A stretch of DNA of 64,000 nucleotides from Chinchilla lanigera. Taxonomy: Eukaryota; Chordata; Mammalia; Rodentia; Chinchillidae. This document shows positions 23,520 to 37,470 of this stretch, piece after piece (position 1 is the first letter of the stretch; the number at the start of each line of letters is the position of its first letter). Location: contig NW_004955469.1 of the NCBI RefSeq assembly GCF_000276665.1, positions 11,719,112-11,783,111 on the forward strand, in the 5' to 3' direction. A model generated the notes under the pieces. It did not search any database and was not told the origin of the DNA. It was given only the letters and a program-made list of their open reading frames with translations. The position numbers and the translations under genes were made by a program.

Positions 23520-23690
23520 ATTGTTTCTGGTTTTCTTTGACTTAGTGTCTAATTTCTTTAAGCCTGTCTACATTTTATTTATCCTCTGAGCTCAAATATT
23601 TTCCATACCTTCTCTTTAGCCTTCTCTTTCCTCTAAGGAATTCTATTGCCTCCCTCTCCAGATACCTGTTGTTACTCACCCAGAAAGGTC
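23520..23690 (+). mobile_element. L2 fragment
   Basis: AGCTCAAATATTTTCCATAC, a CTTCTCTTTAGCCTTCTCTTTC block and a CTGTTGTTACTC edge resemble L2 3' sequence. Diverged. Confidence 0.4.
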
Positions 23691-25084
23691 AGATGCAAGA
23701 AATAAAAACCTAATCAACCAAGTGATAGGGTGAATCTGTCCCAAGGGAGCTCTTCTGCCATGTTCTGAGACCTCCCACTTTCTGGAACACATACAGTTTA
23801 TCACCCAATGAATCTGATAGAATTTCCCTGGGCAAGGACCCAAGCTGAGAATAGACAACCGGGAAATTCATTTAAAAATTGTCTTAATGGGAAACAAGTT
23901 GTTTTCAGAAATTCACCTCACCAAAAAGAGTACTGGGGGATTCCTCCCACTCCCTCACTATGTTATTATCAGACCAATACTCTCCTTTAAATACTCTTCT
24001 CTTACACCTTGATCTGTGTCATTACAAGGTTAAGAAAGAGTGGCCACACCATGGACCAGAGGGTAACACAATAGCTCTAAGGAAGAAAGCATCCACAGGA
24101 CACTTTGCTACCTTACTTCTTAGCTCTTTCCATGTGACCTCTGTATCTACAACCATCCTCACCAATGTGCCCCGTTCCTTATCTACTCTCAGACATAAAT
24201 GACATCCATGTGCATCTAATAGGCAACAGTTTAGCTATGGGTAAAAAAAAAAAAAAACAACCCATCATCTACTTAATGCTGAGTGGATGCTTAACAGTCT
24301 TTTGTAGTTGAGGCACCCTCCTGAGGAAGCCTCCCCAAAGTCCTTGGGCTACGTGCTCCTATAAAATGTCATTGGTTCAACTGATATGAATGGGCTCATG
24401 TAACCAGTCGGTATTTTACATCACTCCCCATGCCCTTCACTTGACAATGAAATGGTGAGACCAGAAATGGAAGGGAAGGCCATAGCTTCTGCTAATTAGA
24501 ATAAAGAAGTTACCAGAAGCCAGTGGTCCAGAACCTCTCTGGGCATGCAGGGACTGGACTGGATAAATCACTCTGAGTTAAGGAAGTGCCACCATCTGAA
24601 AGCTACTCTGCAGTGTATCTTCCTCTTCCTCAGTATTAGCTTCCATGAAGTTTAATGCTTAGCTCCTTTCTTCAGGAAAAAGAAAATTGGGTGGTGAATA
24701 TGCTGCTTGAATCTTTGGAGTGAATCCAAAGTTTAAAAAAAAACCTATGAGGACATATGATTATAGACATGAAGTAAACACTATGCCTCAATCCTATTCT
24801 CTTCCCTATTTCTGAGAAAGAGAAGTGAGGCAATAGAAATCACCACAGTAGCCATTCTCTTCCCTTCCCATGGATCCTGCCTTGCACCTCTTGGGAGTGG
24901 GAAGTTAGTTGCATGGGGAAAGCACAGCACCACTACCCTTGCCAAGGTCATCATATGTAGCCACCCACAGAGATTACACAACTCCAGATGATACCATCCA
25001 GATAGACTAAAATGCAGCATGCACAGCTTGCTGACTCGATGTTGGAGTGTTGCTGCTGTAAGAAAAGCCATAACACTTCATATT

Positions 25085-25245
25085 GATGGAACAATTTACC
25101 ATTACTTAAGCATTGCACTAAAGATTTGCACACATCTTCTAATTTGATCTCCACGACAACACCTTGAATGACTACTACCTCCATTTTTAAAAGCTTAGGA
25201 ACTCCTACTACCCTAATTTTTACAGTGATGCAACTGGCTTTCCAA
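25085..25245 (-). repeat. MIR SINE
   Basis: Antisense MIR-like sequence: ACATCTTCTAATTTGATCTC, CACGACAACACCTTGAATGA and TTTTTACAGTGATGCAACTG. Confidence 0.5.
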
Positions 25246-26136
25246 GATTATAACAAACTTTTCCAAGTCATGGCTATTGACTACCAAATATTTGTTGCAT
25301 GGTCTTCTGACAATCATAAAAAAAAATGTTTCATCTGTTTATGTCTTAGTTGTTCATAATTTGCATTGTATCTTGAATTTATTCCCTCAGTGGAAAGGAC
25401 CCTGATTTGAAGGCAAGGGATAATGTAATCTTGTCCATACACGGCATCTAGCATCTCATAATGTCTCAACACAGAAATGAAAATCTCTGGGTTTAGTGCT
25501 TTGTACCCCCATGACCTTGGAAGAAGTGTTTTCAAACAGCTGGATTCCAATGACTCCACTTATAAAGCAAAGCAGAAACTTGCCCTGCCTGTTTAGGATT
25601 AATAAAAATAATAAATGTGAAAGTGTTTTATAAATTGTAAAAGTCCTTACATTTGTAACAGGACATTAATAATGGTTATAGAAGAAGGCAAAGTGTCATT
25701 TAAGGGTCAGGTTGGCCACATTCCCACGAAGTGAAGGCTAGCAGGCTGCAGCTTCCGTTGACCCAAGCTTCCCTCTCTTCTTCCACCCTTGGGCCAGTCC
25801 CTCCTGACCCTCAGCAGACCAACTTCCTTATGAAGATATTCATTTTTATTAATGACAACATTCTCCTCCTGACCTGGCCACATATTCCCGTCATAGATCT
25901 TTTTTCTCTTCTATAAACTTGTGAAATGTCAAATTGGATGTGGATGAAATTCATCTTTCTAATAGCCATATATATGCTCAACATTTCAAAGAAGTTTCAA
26001 GTAGTCAGTAGGGTCTACCAAGTCTAAAAGTGACCTCATCTTCTTAACATAAGAGAGATCTTCTGTTCTGCCCAATGACTCTCACCTCCCCCATCTATAG
26101 ATGTATCTTAGACACCTCATTCTCAGCTCAGTGAAC

Positions 26137-26139
<3 letters not shown>

Positions 26140-26170
<31 letters not shown>
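26140..26170. repeat. (AC)n microsatellite
   Basis: Pure AC run of about 31 bases. Confidence 0.95.
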
Positions 26171-26172
<2 letters not shown>

Positions 26173-26278
26173 CATAGAGTTCCTACTCCAGAGAAAATCT
26201 CTGTGTTTAATCTGAAGGTAAGGAAGGATAAATTCAGTAATTTTAAAATATTTTTACTAACAATATTCTTTTAATTTG

Positions 26279-26467
26279 GAGGGAGTACTGGACATTTAAC
26301 CCAGGGTCTTTGCACCGAGCTACATCCCAGCCCTTTTCATTTTTTTTTTATTTTGAGGCAAGATCTTACTATGTCACTAAATTGCCCAGGGTGGGCTCAA
26401 ACTTGCAGTCCTCCTGCCTCAGTGTCCCAGAATCCTGGATTATAGCTGCTTACTACTATGCCTAGCT
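26279..26467 (-). mobile_element. B1-ID dimeric SINE
   Basis: Reverse ID half (GAGTACTGGACATTTAACCC ... CTACATCCCAGCCC), T-rich linker, then B1 half (TTGAGGCAAGATCTTACTAT, AATTGCCCAGGGTGGGCTCA). Confidence 0.85.
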
Positions 26468-29400
26468 ACCAGCAATATTCTTGTGTTTCCCACCAACTTC
26501 AAAGATACATATGCAACTCTCTCCTTTTCCCCAGGAAAAAAGCACCAGTGCTCAAAGACTTACAAATTATATCCAGAAAGATCCTGATTCCTCCTCCATT
26601 CCCACCCCTGCTCTCCTGCTTGTCATGGCTTGTTGGCATTTGAAAACATAGAACATTTTAATTATGAATGATCTGGCTTGTCTGACCCACATCTCACCTG
26701 CCTCCCTGCTCCCTTAGAATTCCATCCCATACTCAGAGGAGTATCAGTTTCAGAAAATACACTTCCTTGATATCTAACCTGAAGTTTCCTTTTGCAAGTA
26801 TCATCTTATTACGTCAATGGGCCACACTAAAAAACTCCTCTCCTTCACTGCCAGTCTCCCTCCTCAGAGATTTGTAGATTATTGCCATGGCTTTCCCTTC
26901 ATCACCACTTAGCTTAGCCATATATATAAAATTCTTTTCATCTTTCATCATAAATCAGTCCCTTCAACTCTTAAATCAGCTCTCTGCTCTTCTTTGGATT
27001 AGTTCCAATTCTCCCAATTCACCTCCAATAACTGATATCCCTTCTGGGAGTTCCAATTTCCTCTATATCTTCCCTTACTTTCTCTGCCCTCTCTAGAAAT
27101 GAAATGAGAAGGGACTGACAGATACGTGAGGTCAAGCTTCCTGTATATTGCATTGCATACATCTACTCTATGTTGCTCAGACCTCTCATGTAAGTAAAAT
27201 CCCAAGTCATGTACCCCCTTTCCTGTGGTGGGGAGTGAGTGCTTACAGGAAACAGGCCCTCCTACCCCACAACATTCTCTAGACCTCTGCCTGGGGATGG
27301 CAGAAGCAGATTTCAAAACATCAATCCAGGATATAAACCAGAGGAATGGGAAATGTGCGAGCCTCCAGGCAGACATCTCTTATATGATGTGGACTGCACC
27401 AACCTGGTGCATCACCATCCATACATTCCCAGCAACTGCCTCTATCCCTTCTCTATGAATAGGTGCTCAGGGAACTGCTGCCTACTTTGAAGTGCTTATC
27501 CTATTTATCAATTCACAGCAAACTGAACAGTAAAACTATATGCATGTCATTCAATATAAGGCATTTTAGGTATTCTTTTGTCCTTTCACATAGCCCAGTG
27601 CCACAAGCAATACATGGTTTTCCTTTGTTCTAACTGGGTGCTGTTCCACTTTTGCCATACCCTCACTCATGGGCCCACTCCGCATTAGGAAGCTATTTCA
27701 GTCTGAGACCAATGGGCTGCTGTAGGCTCCTCTCTACAAGAGATGGCAGAACAACCATCCCCGTCTTTGTTCCCCACAAATAGCCCCATCAGCATGATTG
27801 TTGTCGTCTAGATTAGACTGCCAGTCCCTTGGGCAGAAGCGAAAAGAAATAGCTGAGTTTTGTCTACTTTTGTTCTGTATATTGAAGATCCTACGCCATA
27901 GAAGAGTTTTATACCTTATCTATAAATTAGAACCACTGTAAAGAGAATAACCCAATCTCCCCAAAGATGATAAATAGCAAAATCAATCCAAGGGACAGAA
28001 TTTAAGCTTGAGTTTTCATAGAAGAAAATGAATGAAATAACAATGATATATGTTGCCCCAAACATGGAACATACTGTAGTAGGATATGTCAGCTCCGTGG
28101 GATGTTCTGCAATGGAGACTGTATCTGAATAAGGCTGGAATGCATTTGTAGGGCAAAAGCCTAGCCCTACAAGGTCAGCTGCCTAACTGCAGATAGCATA
28201 TGTCCTCAGAGGCAGGAGGATCCAGCCTGTTCCAAGTGTGATTGCCACAAGGCCTAAAGTGCTTTTCAATAAGCTGTCTGTCTCTCTGGAGGTCATGGGG
28301 AGCTCATTCAGTTACACTTAGTGTCTTATTTGATCCCATCAATAATCATTTGATCCCAATCCTGTTGAAAAATGCTTGGCCAAAATTTCTGGCCTTTTAA
28401 TGTGAGAATTCTGGCTCTTTCTGAAGACAGCATTGCTAGATGTGTCAAATGAAGCATAAGAGCATGGTCCAACTGCCAATGGACTGTGCCACTAAGGAGG
28501 ACTTGGAATGTTCATGATTCCCCTATAGCCAGTAGCACAGCAGCTCTTGGAGGACACTCCTTTCTACATGAAGCTCCCCCACTCAGCAGCTTCCAGTCCC
28601 CATGGAGAACTTGAATGTAATGCTATACTCTTCAAATGCATTATGCTTGTGACTGGTAGCTTCTTGTAGCCTGCTTGCTCATAACTGGCAAGTTTGGGGA
28701 TACAGAAAAGAAGACCCCTTTTGTCTGTCACCAGCATGTGACAACTGCTGATAGTGTTGGGTCCTATGGTCATTTAACAAAAGGTGATGGGTAACCCCAG
28801 AAGTGCTCAAAGACATAAAAGTGGAAGAAAATCTGAATTTGCAGAGAAGTGATTTTTATATTTATTACAAAAATGTTGGGTACTAAAAGAATGCTTCGTG
28901 CATAAACCACAGAAGCCACAATGATATCAAAACCCAGTTGTTCTTTACAAAACTATCCTTTTTAGGACAACAATCATCAGGCTCCCACCTATGTTCACTG
29001 AAGGCACTATCAAACTCATCAGACCCTATCCTTTAGCACAAGCTTTATATATTCCAGCGTGATCACAAGGGGTCATTCTAAGTGCCAATGCCACTAATGC
29101 CAGTGCTGAAATGTTCAGCTGCACTGTTTGCCTTGCCGACTACACACTAGCATATTTTCTGTGCGGTGACTGGGGAACATCCACTTCTCGCTATTTCTGC
29201 TGCACAGGAGTCTTGAATATGTGTGGGAGTACGTACGTGTTGGAACAAGCATGGGAGATACTTGTAGCTCCACAATGGACATTTTTCAATGCTTGCCATC
29301 CAATTAATATTAGACATTAGTAACCAGTGGAGCATAAGAATTTCATTTATTTCTGATGATGAGAATGATAGAAAAGAAGCCGGGTTTGCTCAATGGAATT

Positions 29401-30011
29401 ACTGTAGGCTTTTTAAAAAACATGATTTCTCTTACGGGCTTCTCTCATTCATTTACATTGTATGTTTTATTCACGAGTCCTTCCCCAGCAGTCTTACAAG
29501 AGAAACATCCATTGAAAACCACCCTGTTTTCCAGTGAAAGGAGACTCTGGGAAGAGTTAGAAATAAGTGTCCCCAACTCAGTGAATGTGGCAAGACATGA
29601 GGGAGTAAATGAAACAGAAACCTCATTTCAGGCATCTCCAGCAGAGAGATCTGCAGTGAAACAGGTCTGCTAGAGATTATCACAAAGAGCTGCTGTTGTA
29701 GACATTCAAGCTGAGAAGAGAAGGCAAAAGGAGGAGGAGAGAAGGGAAAGAAAACCAGAAAAGCCAATTATTGTTTCTCCCTGTTTTCACAGTGCCTTCC
29801 CCAAAGCGAGACAATCTTCACAACTTCCTTCCTTCTCACCATACCTCTTCCGGTCCCCTGCTCTGTAAGTCCTCTGGGGCTCTCCCAGGACATCGGAGGA
29901 GAATGAGAATCTGAGTGCAAAGAAGACAGGAGGTGGGAGAGGGTCGCAGAATGGATCAACAAAACAAGAGGCACTTCCTGGGCAGCCCAGCATTTGGGAA
30001 GGAGCTGCAAT

Positions 30012-30023
30012 GGGGGGGGGGGG
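30012..30023. repeat. Poly(G) run of 12
   Basis: Twelve consecutive G in the plus strand (C on the ALK transcript), about 470 bases inside intron 1 from the exon 1 donor. Length may vary between individuals or be a sequencing-sensitive homopolymer. Confidence 0.9.
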
Positions 30024-30439
30024 AAATCAATATAAAGAGGAATTCTATATTCCCTGGGAAATTATACTACATTATCCCAATATGTGGTGGCCAGGAGGAG
30101 GAGAAGGGAGAGGGAGGAGGGAAAGTAGTTTTACCTAGCACTGTACTAAGTTGGAACTTAAAAGTAACAGGAGCATTTGAACCATTCTAGGGGCCAGGAA
30201 GGAAGGAATACAATTACGGTTTGGATCCTTTGTAAGTCAGTAAAAGAAGAAATTCTGCCAAAAGTAGGAAACTTTTCTCCCAAGTTGGTTGCTAAAAAGA
30301 AAAGAAGGCCCTTGGGGAGTGACGGCGCTCAGGGACGAAATATTGAAACGGTCTAACTTTAGGAATGAAGAAACGGGATTAAGAAGCTGAGGTTTTGGAA
30401 AGGAGCGTAAGAGAAGGGACTGGTTAACAGTGGTTGTTA

Positions 30440-31951
<1,512 letters not shown>

Positions 31952-32280
31952 CATTCAGGGCAGGGAAGCCGGAATCTTGCCCTCTCCTCACCTATCTCTG
32001 CGCGGGTGGCTTCGGGTTGTTGGCCAGAAGGCGGTGCGAAGATGTCTCGGTGCCCCGAGACCCCCGGGATAGCGGCAGAGGAGGTTGCCAGCTGCTACCG
32101 CCGCTGCCGCCCGGGGAGCCGCTGGATCGCATCTGCCTGGGCGCCCGCCACTTGCAGCTGGCGGAGCCGCGAGCGCGCGCCGGGAGGGGGCGGGGCCGCA
32201 GTGGAGGCGGGGCTCGCGCGCCAACTCCCGGCCGCTGCAGGACCCAAGCACGCCCGCCCCGCCCCGCCTGCGCCTGTCAA

Positions 32281-32314
32281 CCAATGACGCGGCGCGGTCG
32301 GCTCCTATGCAAAT
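32281..32314 (-). promoter_or_regulatory. ALK: Inverted CCAAT box and octamer pair
   Basis: CCAAT at 32281-32285 on plus (ATTGG toward ALK) and ATGCAAAT at 32307-32314, 21 bases apart. These match NF-Y and POU/Oct consensus sites. A POU site suits a neurally expressed gene, but usage is inference. Confidence 0.55.
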
Positions 32315-32413
32315 CTGCAGAGGCTTTGGTATTCATTGAGAAAAGCACGGAGCCCGCCCCGCCCTCCCTCGGTACGTCCCTTTCCTTCTTCCCCTTCCTC
32401 CAGATTCTTTGCC

Positions 32414-32422
32414 CTATTTAAG
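32414..32422. promoter_or_regulatory. TATA-like CTATTTAAG at the island edge
   Basis: The site reads as TATA-like on plus (CTATTTAAG) and on minus (CTTAAATAG). On minus it would place an ALK start near 32385; on plus it would drive a divergent transcript. It is the only such element seen near the promoter. Confidence 0.35.
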
Positions 32423-32862
32423 CTGCCGTGTGAACAGAAGAGGGTTTTGAACAACTGGGAGAACTGGAGGAGGGCTTTGCAATCAAGCACTCACCCTAAT
32501 TATTCGTTTAGCAGATGAAATTGCTCTGATTTTTAAATATCGGGTTCCAGAATAAAAAGAGACAAGGCAAAGAAAGGAGGGGCAAGGGTGGCAGCGCCAC
32601 ATTGTCAATCCAAGAACGGCTTGTATCGGTGCCCTGAAACGGAATCTCCTGACTCCCGGTATTTACTCGCATTTCTGGAAACCTTTTGATCCCTCCTTCC
32701 ACACACCAGGAAAAGTTGGCGAGAGAGGCAGGGATTGGCCGAGGTCTCGCAGAGTAATTCTTCAGCTACAAAAAATAACATTTCCGACAGAGGTCGGTCA
32801 CCTCGTTTTTCAGAATTGTGTCTGAACTTGTGCCACCTCCTGTAGGGTCTGGAAGGTAAGTG

Positions 32863-32935
32863 TATGGGGCTGAGGATTGAGCCCACCGTCTCCTGTGTGC
32901 TACACAAACATTCATTGAGCCACACAACCCTAGCC
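32863..32935 (-). mobile_element. ID-type SINE, degenerate
   Basis: TATGGGGCTGAGGATTGAGC ... CATTGAGCCACACAACCCTA, the reverse of an ID element (antisense box B and antisense start). It sits 500 bases outside the CpG island. Confidence 0.65.
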
Positions 32936-32937
32936 CA

Positions 32938-33060
32938 TTGTAAACATTTTTAATTCCAGCTTTACAGATGAGGAAACTGAGTTGCAGACAGTTTGTTATT
33001 CCCTGGGTCATACAGTCATCATGTGACTCAGGGCCCTTACTCATGTGCTCCCCACGACTG
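32938..33060 (-). repeat. MIR SINE
   Basis: Antisense MIR: CTTTACAGATGAGGAAACTG, AGTTGCAGACAG and GGGTCATACAGTCATCATGTG. Confidence 0.7.
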
Positions 33061-34339
33061 CTCTACCCACACCTCTCCATTAACGGTCAGGGAGGTACAG
33101 AGGTGACTTAGCCGGATGGCATGATGAGGCACTATTGCTCACTGTCTTGGGAGTGACAGTTCATATGCCCGGGCTTTCCCTCCCCTCACTTGTAAAGTGA
33201 GGGCTCTACGTCTGGTCTTCCTTTCCTTTTGTCCCTAGAGAGCCGCCAACATGGAATTCATTTATTGGCTGTGTTTATAGCAAGCAGCTCACTGGGTTCA
33301 CAGAAAAAACTAGTCATTTGTGCACACAAATCCTGCAGTTCCTTTTTCACAAAGGTTGATTATCAGACCTTGTGCTAACTCTAGGAGCTAAGAATAAGGC
33401 AAGATCCTCCACGGAGCTCGCAGCCCAACAGATCACAGAGGTGCATGCTCAGCATCAGGCATAGTGTGTGGTGAAATATTCCCCACTAAGTGATGCACTC
33501 ACTGCCCCACAGGAAGTGGAGCTTCTGGAATCTCTGCTCTTCAAGGGGTCGGGCTCTTTCCAGCACTGTGGCAGCCCCTTTGGCTAGTGGAAGACCCAAA
33601 AATGAAAAATACCACTTCTCAGAATGGCTTGCTGTGGCTTTATGTTTACCACACTATTTGCAACTCACAGTTTGACAAGCATCTGGCCTCTGCCTGGAAT
33701 TCAGAGAAGATACACTGACTTTACAAGTGTAAGGGCAAAGATTGATCTGACCCAAAGAGAAGAAAACATGCTCCTTTCTTGGTGGAGGACAGGAGAAAGG
33801 GACAACAAGAAAAACGAAAGAAGAGTTTGTAGGTTAATAATTTCCTCATATGTGCACATTTTTTTAATTTTTGTCAGATTTTGTTGGCATGAACACTGAT
33901 AAAAAATAACTTTCTATGTAAAGTGTGAAAAAGGCTAAAATGCCAACCCTTTCACTCACCACGTTATCCGCATTTCTCTGTGTAGATCTTGTTCAAAGGC
34001 AAATTGACTCATTGTAATTTGTCAATGACCGTGAATCATCTGTAGAAATCAGTGGCCACTAGGGGGCTGCAGAGACTTGAAACAGGATGAGTTTCCAAGG
34101 TTTAGCATCCTCCCTGAAAACGCTTTTGCATCTCATGGACACAGGGGTCTCAATTAACTCTCGTGCTTTTGTAAATTCTCTCAAATTTCTCCCAAGAAAG
34201 GAAAAGTGTCTTTCCCTATAGATTAAATTAGAGTAAATCTTAAAAATAGTGTTCCTTCTTTGTTAGGTAATTTTTAAAAGAAGATAGAATGGATATTGAT
34301 AGTCTATCAAGCACTCTACACGTGCATCTATGGATGGGT

Positions 34340-34376
34340 ATCTGTGTGTGTGTCTGTGTGTGTCTGTGTGCATGTG
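34340..34376. repeat. (TG)n imperfect microsatellite
   Basis: TG repeats interrupted by TC units. Confidence 0.85.
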
Positions 34377-34399
34377 TTGCATCACACAGTGGCTTTTGG

Positions 34400-34530
34400 A
34401 GGAAGATATATATTATTATTTCCATTTAAGAGACAAAACACCCAAGGTTCAGAGGGGCAAAATAATTTGCCCAAGGTCAAACAGTAAGTAAATAACAGTT
34501 GGAATCCAAACCAGTGATCTTTTCTTCCAA
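34400..34530 (-). repeat. MIR SINE
   Basis: Antisense MIR with TTATTTCCATTTAAGAGACA, AAGGTTCAGAGGGGCAAAAT, AATTTGCCCAAGGTCAAACA and TTGGAATCCAAACCAGTGAT. Confidence 0.8.
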
Positions 34531-34699
34531 AAATTACACATCCCACTGGGACAAATTAGGGTTCTTGTCATGCCTGCAGCTATAATTTTGACATCTTTAT
34601 CCTACATCATCGTCACCAAGAGGAAAGGGGATGGAAAAGTGGAGTTAGGAGCAAGGGCGGAATATAGACAGAAAGATAGAAAGTGAGAGCTATTACAAT

Positions 34700-34870
34700 T
34701 AATTTGCCTTATGCGCTTAACTTTGGGTCAGTGTATTTCAAAATAATTTTCATGTAATAGCTCATTTAATACTCATAGTAACACTATGCAGGGAAGTAAT
34801 AATATCTATTTTACCAATTACAAATAGAAGCTCAAGAAGAGTAACTCTCAATGAGAAAAGCATATAGGTA
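34700..34870 (-). repeat. MIR SINE
   Basis: Antisense MIR: ATAGCTCATTTAATACTCAT, AGTAACACTATGCAGGGAAG and ATTTTACCAATTACAAATAG. Confidence 0.65.
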
Positions 34871-34926
34871 AGAAGATTTATTACCTGACATGGACCTGGA
34901 CATATGGATAGGAAGCCTAGCATCTT

Positions 34927-35033
34927 TTTTTGTTTGTTTGTTTTTTTGTTTTTCTCCGGTACCAGGAACCGAATTCACGACCTTGCGCTTGCCAGGCAGG
35001 CACTTTGCTGCTGAGCTAAATCCCCAGCCCCCA
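34927..35033 (-). mobile_element. Young ID-type SINE with perfect 17-bp TSD
   Basis: Reverse copy: T-rich tail, then TTCTCCGGTACCAGGAACCG, TTGCGCTTGCCAGGCAGGCA and GCTAAATCCCCAGCCC. Target duplications AGGAAGCCTAGCATCTT at 34910-34926 and 35034-35050 are identical over 17 bp. It shares the GGTACCGG 3' signature with the 11932 copy, so both belong to one recent subfamily. Confidence 0.96.
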
Positions 35034-35283
35034 AGGAAGCCTAGCATCTTAAACCCTGAGTGACTTCACAAGACAGAACATGAATGGGAAAGGATGGACT
35101 GAGGTGAGCAGAGGAAAAACAGGAAGAAGCCAAAAGCCCAAATTGGACTGAGACAGAAGAGGTAGAAGTGGCTCACATAGGCAGTGGAATCCTGAGGACA
35201 ACCAAAGGATATGCACTGTTTTGTGTCACCTTGTAGATGTTTTGGGAAGTTAAGTGAGGGAAAAGGAAGGTGAGTAGATCACC

Positions 35284-35939
35284 TGTGGTAGATTAAGTAA
35301 TGGTCAACTTGCAACACCCAGCTGAAAGGAATCAATGTGGTGCTGCAGGTGCAAGGCCCACCTGAGGATTCCTGCCAACAGCATAAAAAGAGAACAGAAG
35401 GAGAAGATGGTGTGTTGTTGATTCTCCTGGAGAAGCTTGTCAGGGTGGCTTTCCTGCTATGAAATTGGCTGTTCTCTTCATCAAAGGAACTTGGGTCCTC
35501 ACTGTCACTGCGATTCTTTGGGGGGAAGCTCTAGTCCTTACCTTAAGTGTCGCTTCCTGGCTGCAGTGCAGAACCCTCAGCCTGTTGGCACAGATCCTTC
35601 ATCCCACTGGCATAGACTTTCTAGCTTCTACCACTGACCTTGGGCCTTCCCAGTGCAGCTCCTTGATACAGACTTGTATGAGACACTGTGGGCTCTACGC
35701 TTCTCTTGGAGTTGTGGAGGTGGAAGACATTGCCATGGGCTCTAGGTCTTCAGCTGGACTCATGCAGGACATTGCCATGGGATCCAGGCCCTCAGTTGCA
35801 TTCTTTGGGTCTTTAGTGTGTGGACAGATTTCCTGCATTTGACTTCTTTTGCATTTGACTCTTGAGGTGAATATTAGAAAAATAATCCTATAAATTATGT
35901 GTCCGTATTAAATCTTTTTCTTGATAAACCCTGACTACA
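35284..35939 (+). mobile_element. Solo LTR, copy 1 of an ERVL/MaLR-like family
   Basis: Begins TGTGGTAGATTAAGTAATGG and ends AAACCCTGACTACA. It is collinear with the copy at 40966-41622, sharing for example GGCCCACCTGAGGA, GACAGATTTCCTGCA and CCTATAAATTA. The TG...CA ends and the GACTACA terminus fit class III LTRs. No target duplication is visible, so the ends may be slightly off or eroded. A short Leu/Ala-rich open frame inside is not viral protein. Confidence 0.75.
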
Positions 35940-36744
35940 TGTGCCAAGAAAAAAAAATGGCTTGGAGAACACTCAGACCATCAAGGCTCTCCTCTGAAAA
36001 TTCTCAATTTCTGGAAATGAACAAACAGACAACTCAGCCAAGGGGCTGTTGAATTTTCCATAAAGGATGCAATAGTAAAAGTAGCATTTCAAATCCAAGC
36101 AGTGTGACTTAGGGCAAAATGCACCTCACAACTGTAAAATCTGACTGGGACCTATGGGATTAATTAAATCAGGCATTAATTCGGTAACAAATATTTCTTC
36201 AACATTTAATGCATACAGGGTGCTGTTCTAGTTCTAGGAATATTGCTCTGAACAAGATAGAAGGAGTCCTTCACCTCCAGAAGCTTACCTTCCAGTAAAA
36301 GAGATGGACACTCAAGCACATAAGGTAATTTAAGAGAATAGTAAGTGCTGTAAGAAAAATAAAACAGGGCCCTATAGCAGATGATGACTTGGTAGAGGGG
36401 CTGGGGCACAGCCATAACTGTAGCTTTAGAGTTGGTGGAGGACTCTTGAAGGAAGTTAAAATGTAGCTAAATCCTGATTACTGAACTGGAGGTAATCTGT
36501 AGAGATAATGTTCTAAGCAAAGGAATATCAACGCAAATCCCTGAGGTGAGAACAGGTTTTCATGTGCAAAGAACAGTATGAGGTCATTGCAACTGGAACA
36601 CAGTGAATGGAGGGTATAAAGTTGAGGAGTAGCCAAGGTCCAGCTCATGTAGGGTTGCAAAAGCCATGGTAAAAAGTTTGGCTTTTATGTTGATTGCTGT
36701 GAGAAGACACTGCATAGTTGGGTAGAAGAATCTCATGTCATGAT

Positions 36745-37020
36745 TTACGCTTTAGAAACACACTGTCCAATATAGTAGCTATTAGCTCATGTGACCACTA
36801 AGTTTAAAATGTTTAACTGAAATTGAAATGTGCTATAAATGTAAAATACACACAATATTTGAAGTATTTAGTATGGAAAAATGCAAAATGACTGGTAATT
36901 TTTATATTGAGTACTTATTCAAATGAGAATATTTTGGATAAGCAAAATTAAATAAAAGATATTATTACAATTAATTTTACTCTTTTAACATAGCTATTGG
37001 AGATGTGGTTCTGGTCTGGA
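36745..37020. mobile_element. hAT-Charlie-like MITE
   Basis: ACACTGTCCAATATAGTAGC and TATTAGCTCATGTGACCACT, with an AT-rich middle, resemble non-autonomous Charlie elements. The right end was not defined. Confidence 0.5.
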
Positions 37021-37365
37021 CAAAGATTTTAACCTGTTGGGCCTTGTTGTTCATGTTTAAAAGAAGATTGTAACCTCTTTCTGACAAAGTTTTTGTGAGA
37101 ATTGAATATGATAGAAAGTGGATTTTTCTGATAGCCATCTACACACGATAGGTGCTTGCTAGGCTAAAGGAAGTAAGGAATGGTGGTCAAATTTTGAAAA
37201 GGAGGACAGGAAAGTGGTGTGTTCCAGCTGAAAGAAAACACACACTGTATGGACAAAGCTGACCTTGATTTACTGACTGTCTTGGGATAAATGGATTGAC
37301 CTAGAATTAATCCTGAACAACAAATTAATAAGTCTTAAGTACCCAGGCATGTAGGTATGACAGGT

Positions 37366-37470
37366 AGGGTAAGGGAGGAGGAAGAAGAGAAGGAACAGGA
37401 GGAGGAGGCGAGGGAAGAGGAGGATGAGGAAGATGAGGATGAGGATGAAGACAACAGGAGGAGGATAAAA
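37366..37470. repeat. (GGA/GAT)n polypurine tract
   Basis: About 100 bases of GGA, GAA and GATGAG units, almost pure purine on plus. The Leu/Pro-rich antisense frames are repeat translations. Confidence 0.9.

Larger units (their letters stand above)
31952..32450 (-). promoter_or_regulatory. ALK: ALK CpG-island promoter region
   Basis: Dense CpG and GC boxes: GGGGGCGGGG at 32186-32195, GGCGGGGC at 32207-32214, C-rich boxes at 32253-32268 and 32353-32364. An inverted CCAAT box (NF-Y type) lies at 32281-32285 and a perfect octamer (ATGCAAAT on plus, ATTTGCAT on the ALK strand) at 32307-32314. A TATA-like CTATTTAAG at 32414-32422 could serve either strand. The set is typical of a Sp1/NF-Y/POU promoter. 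Which sites are used, and the start site, are inference. Confidence 0.65.
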
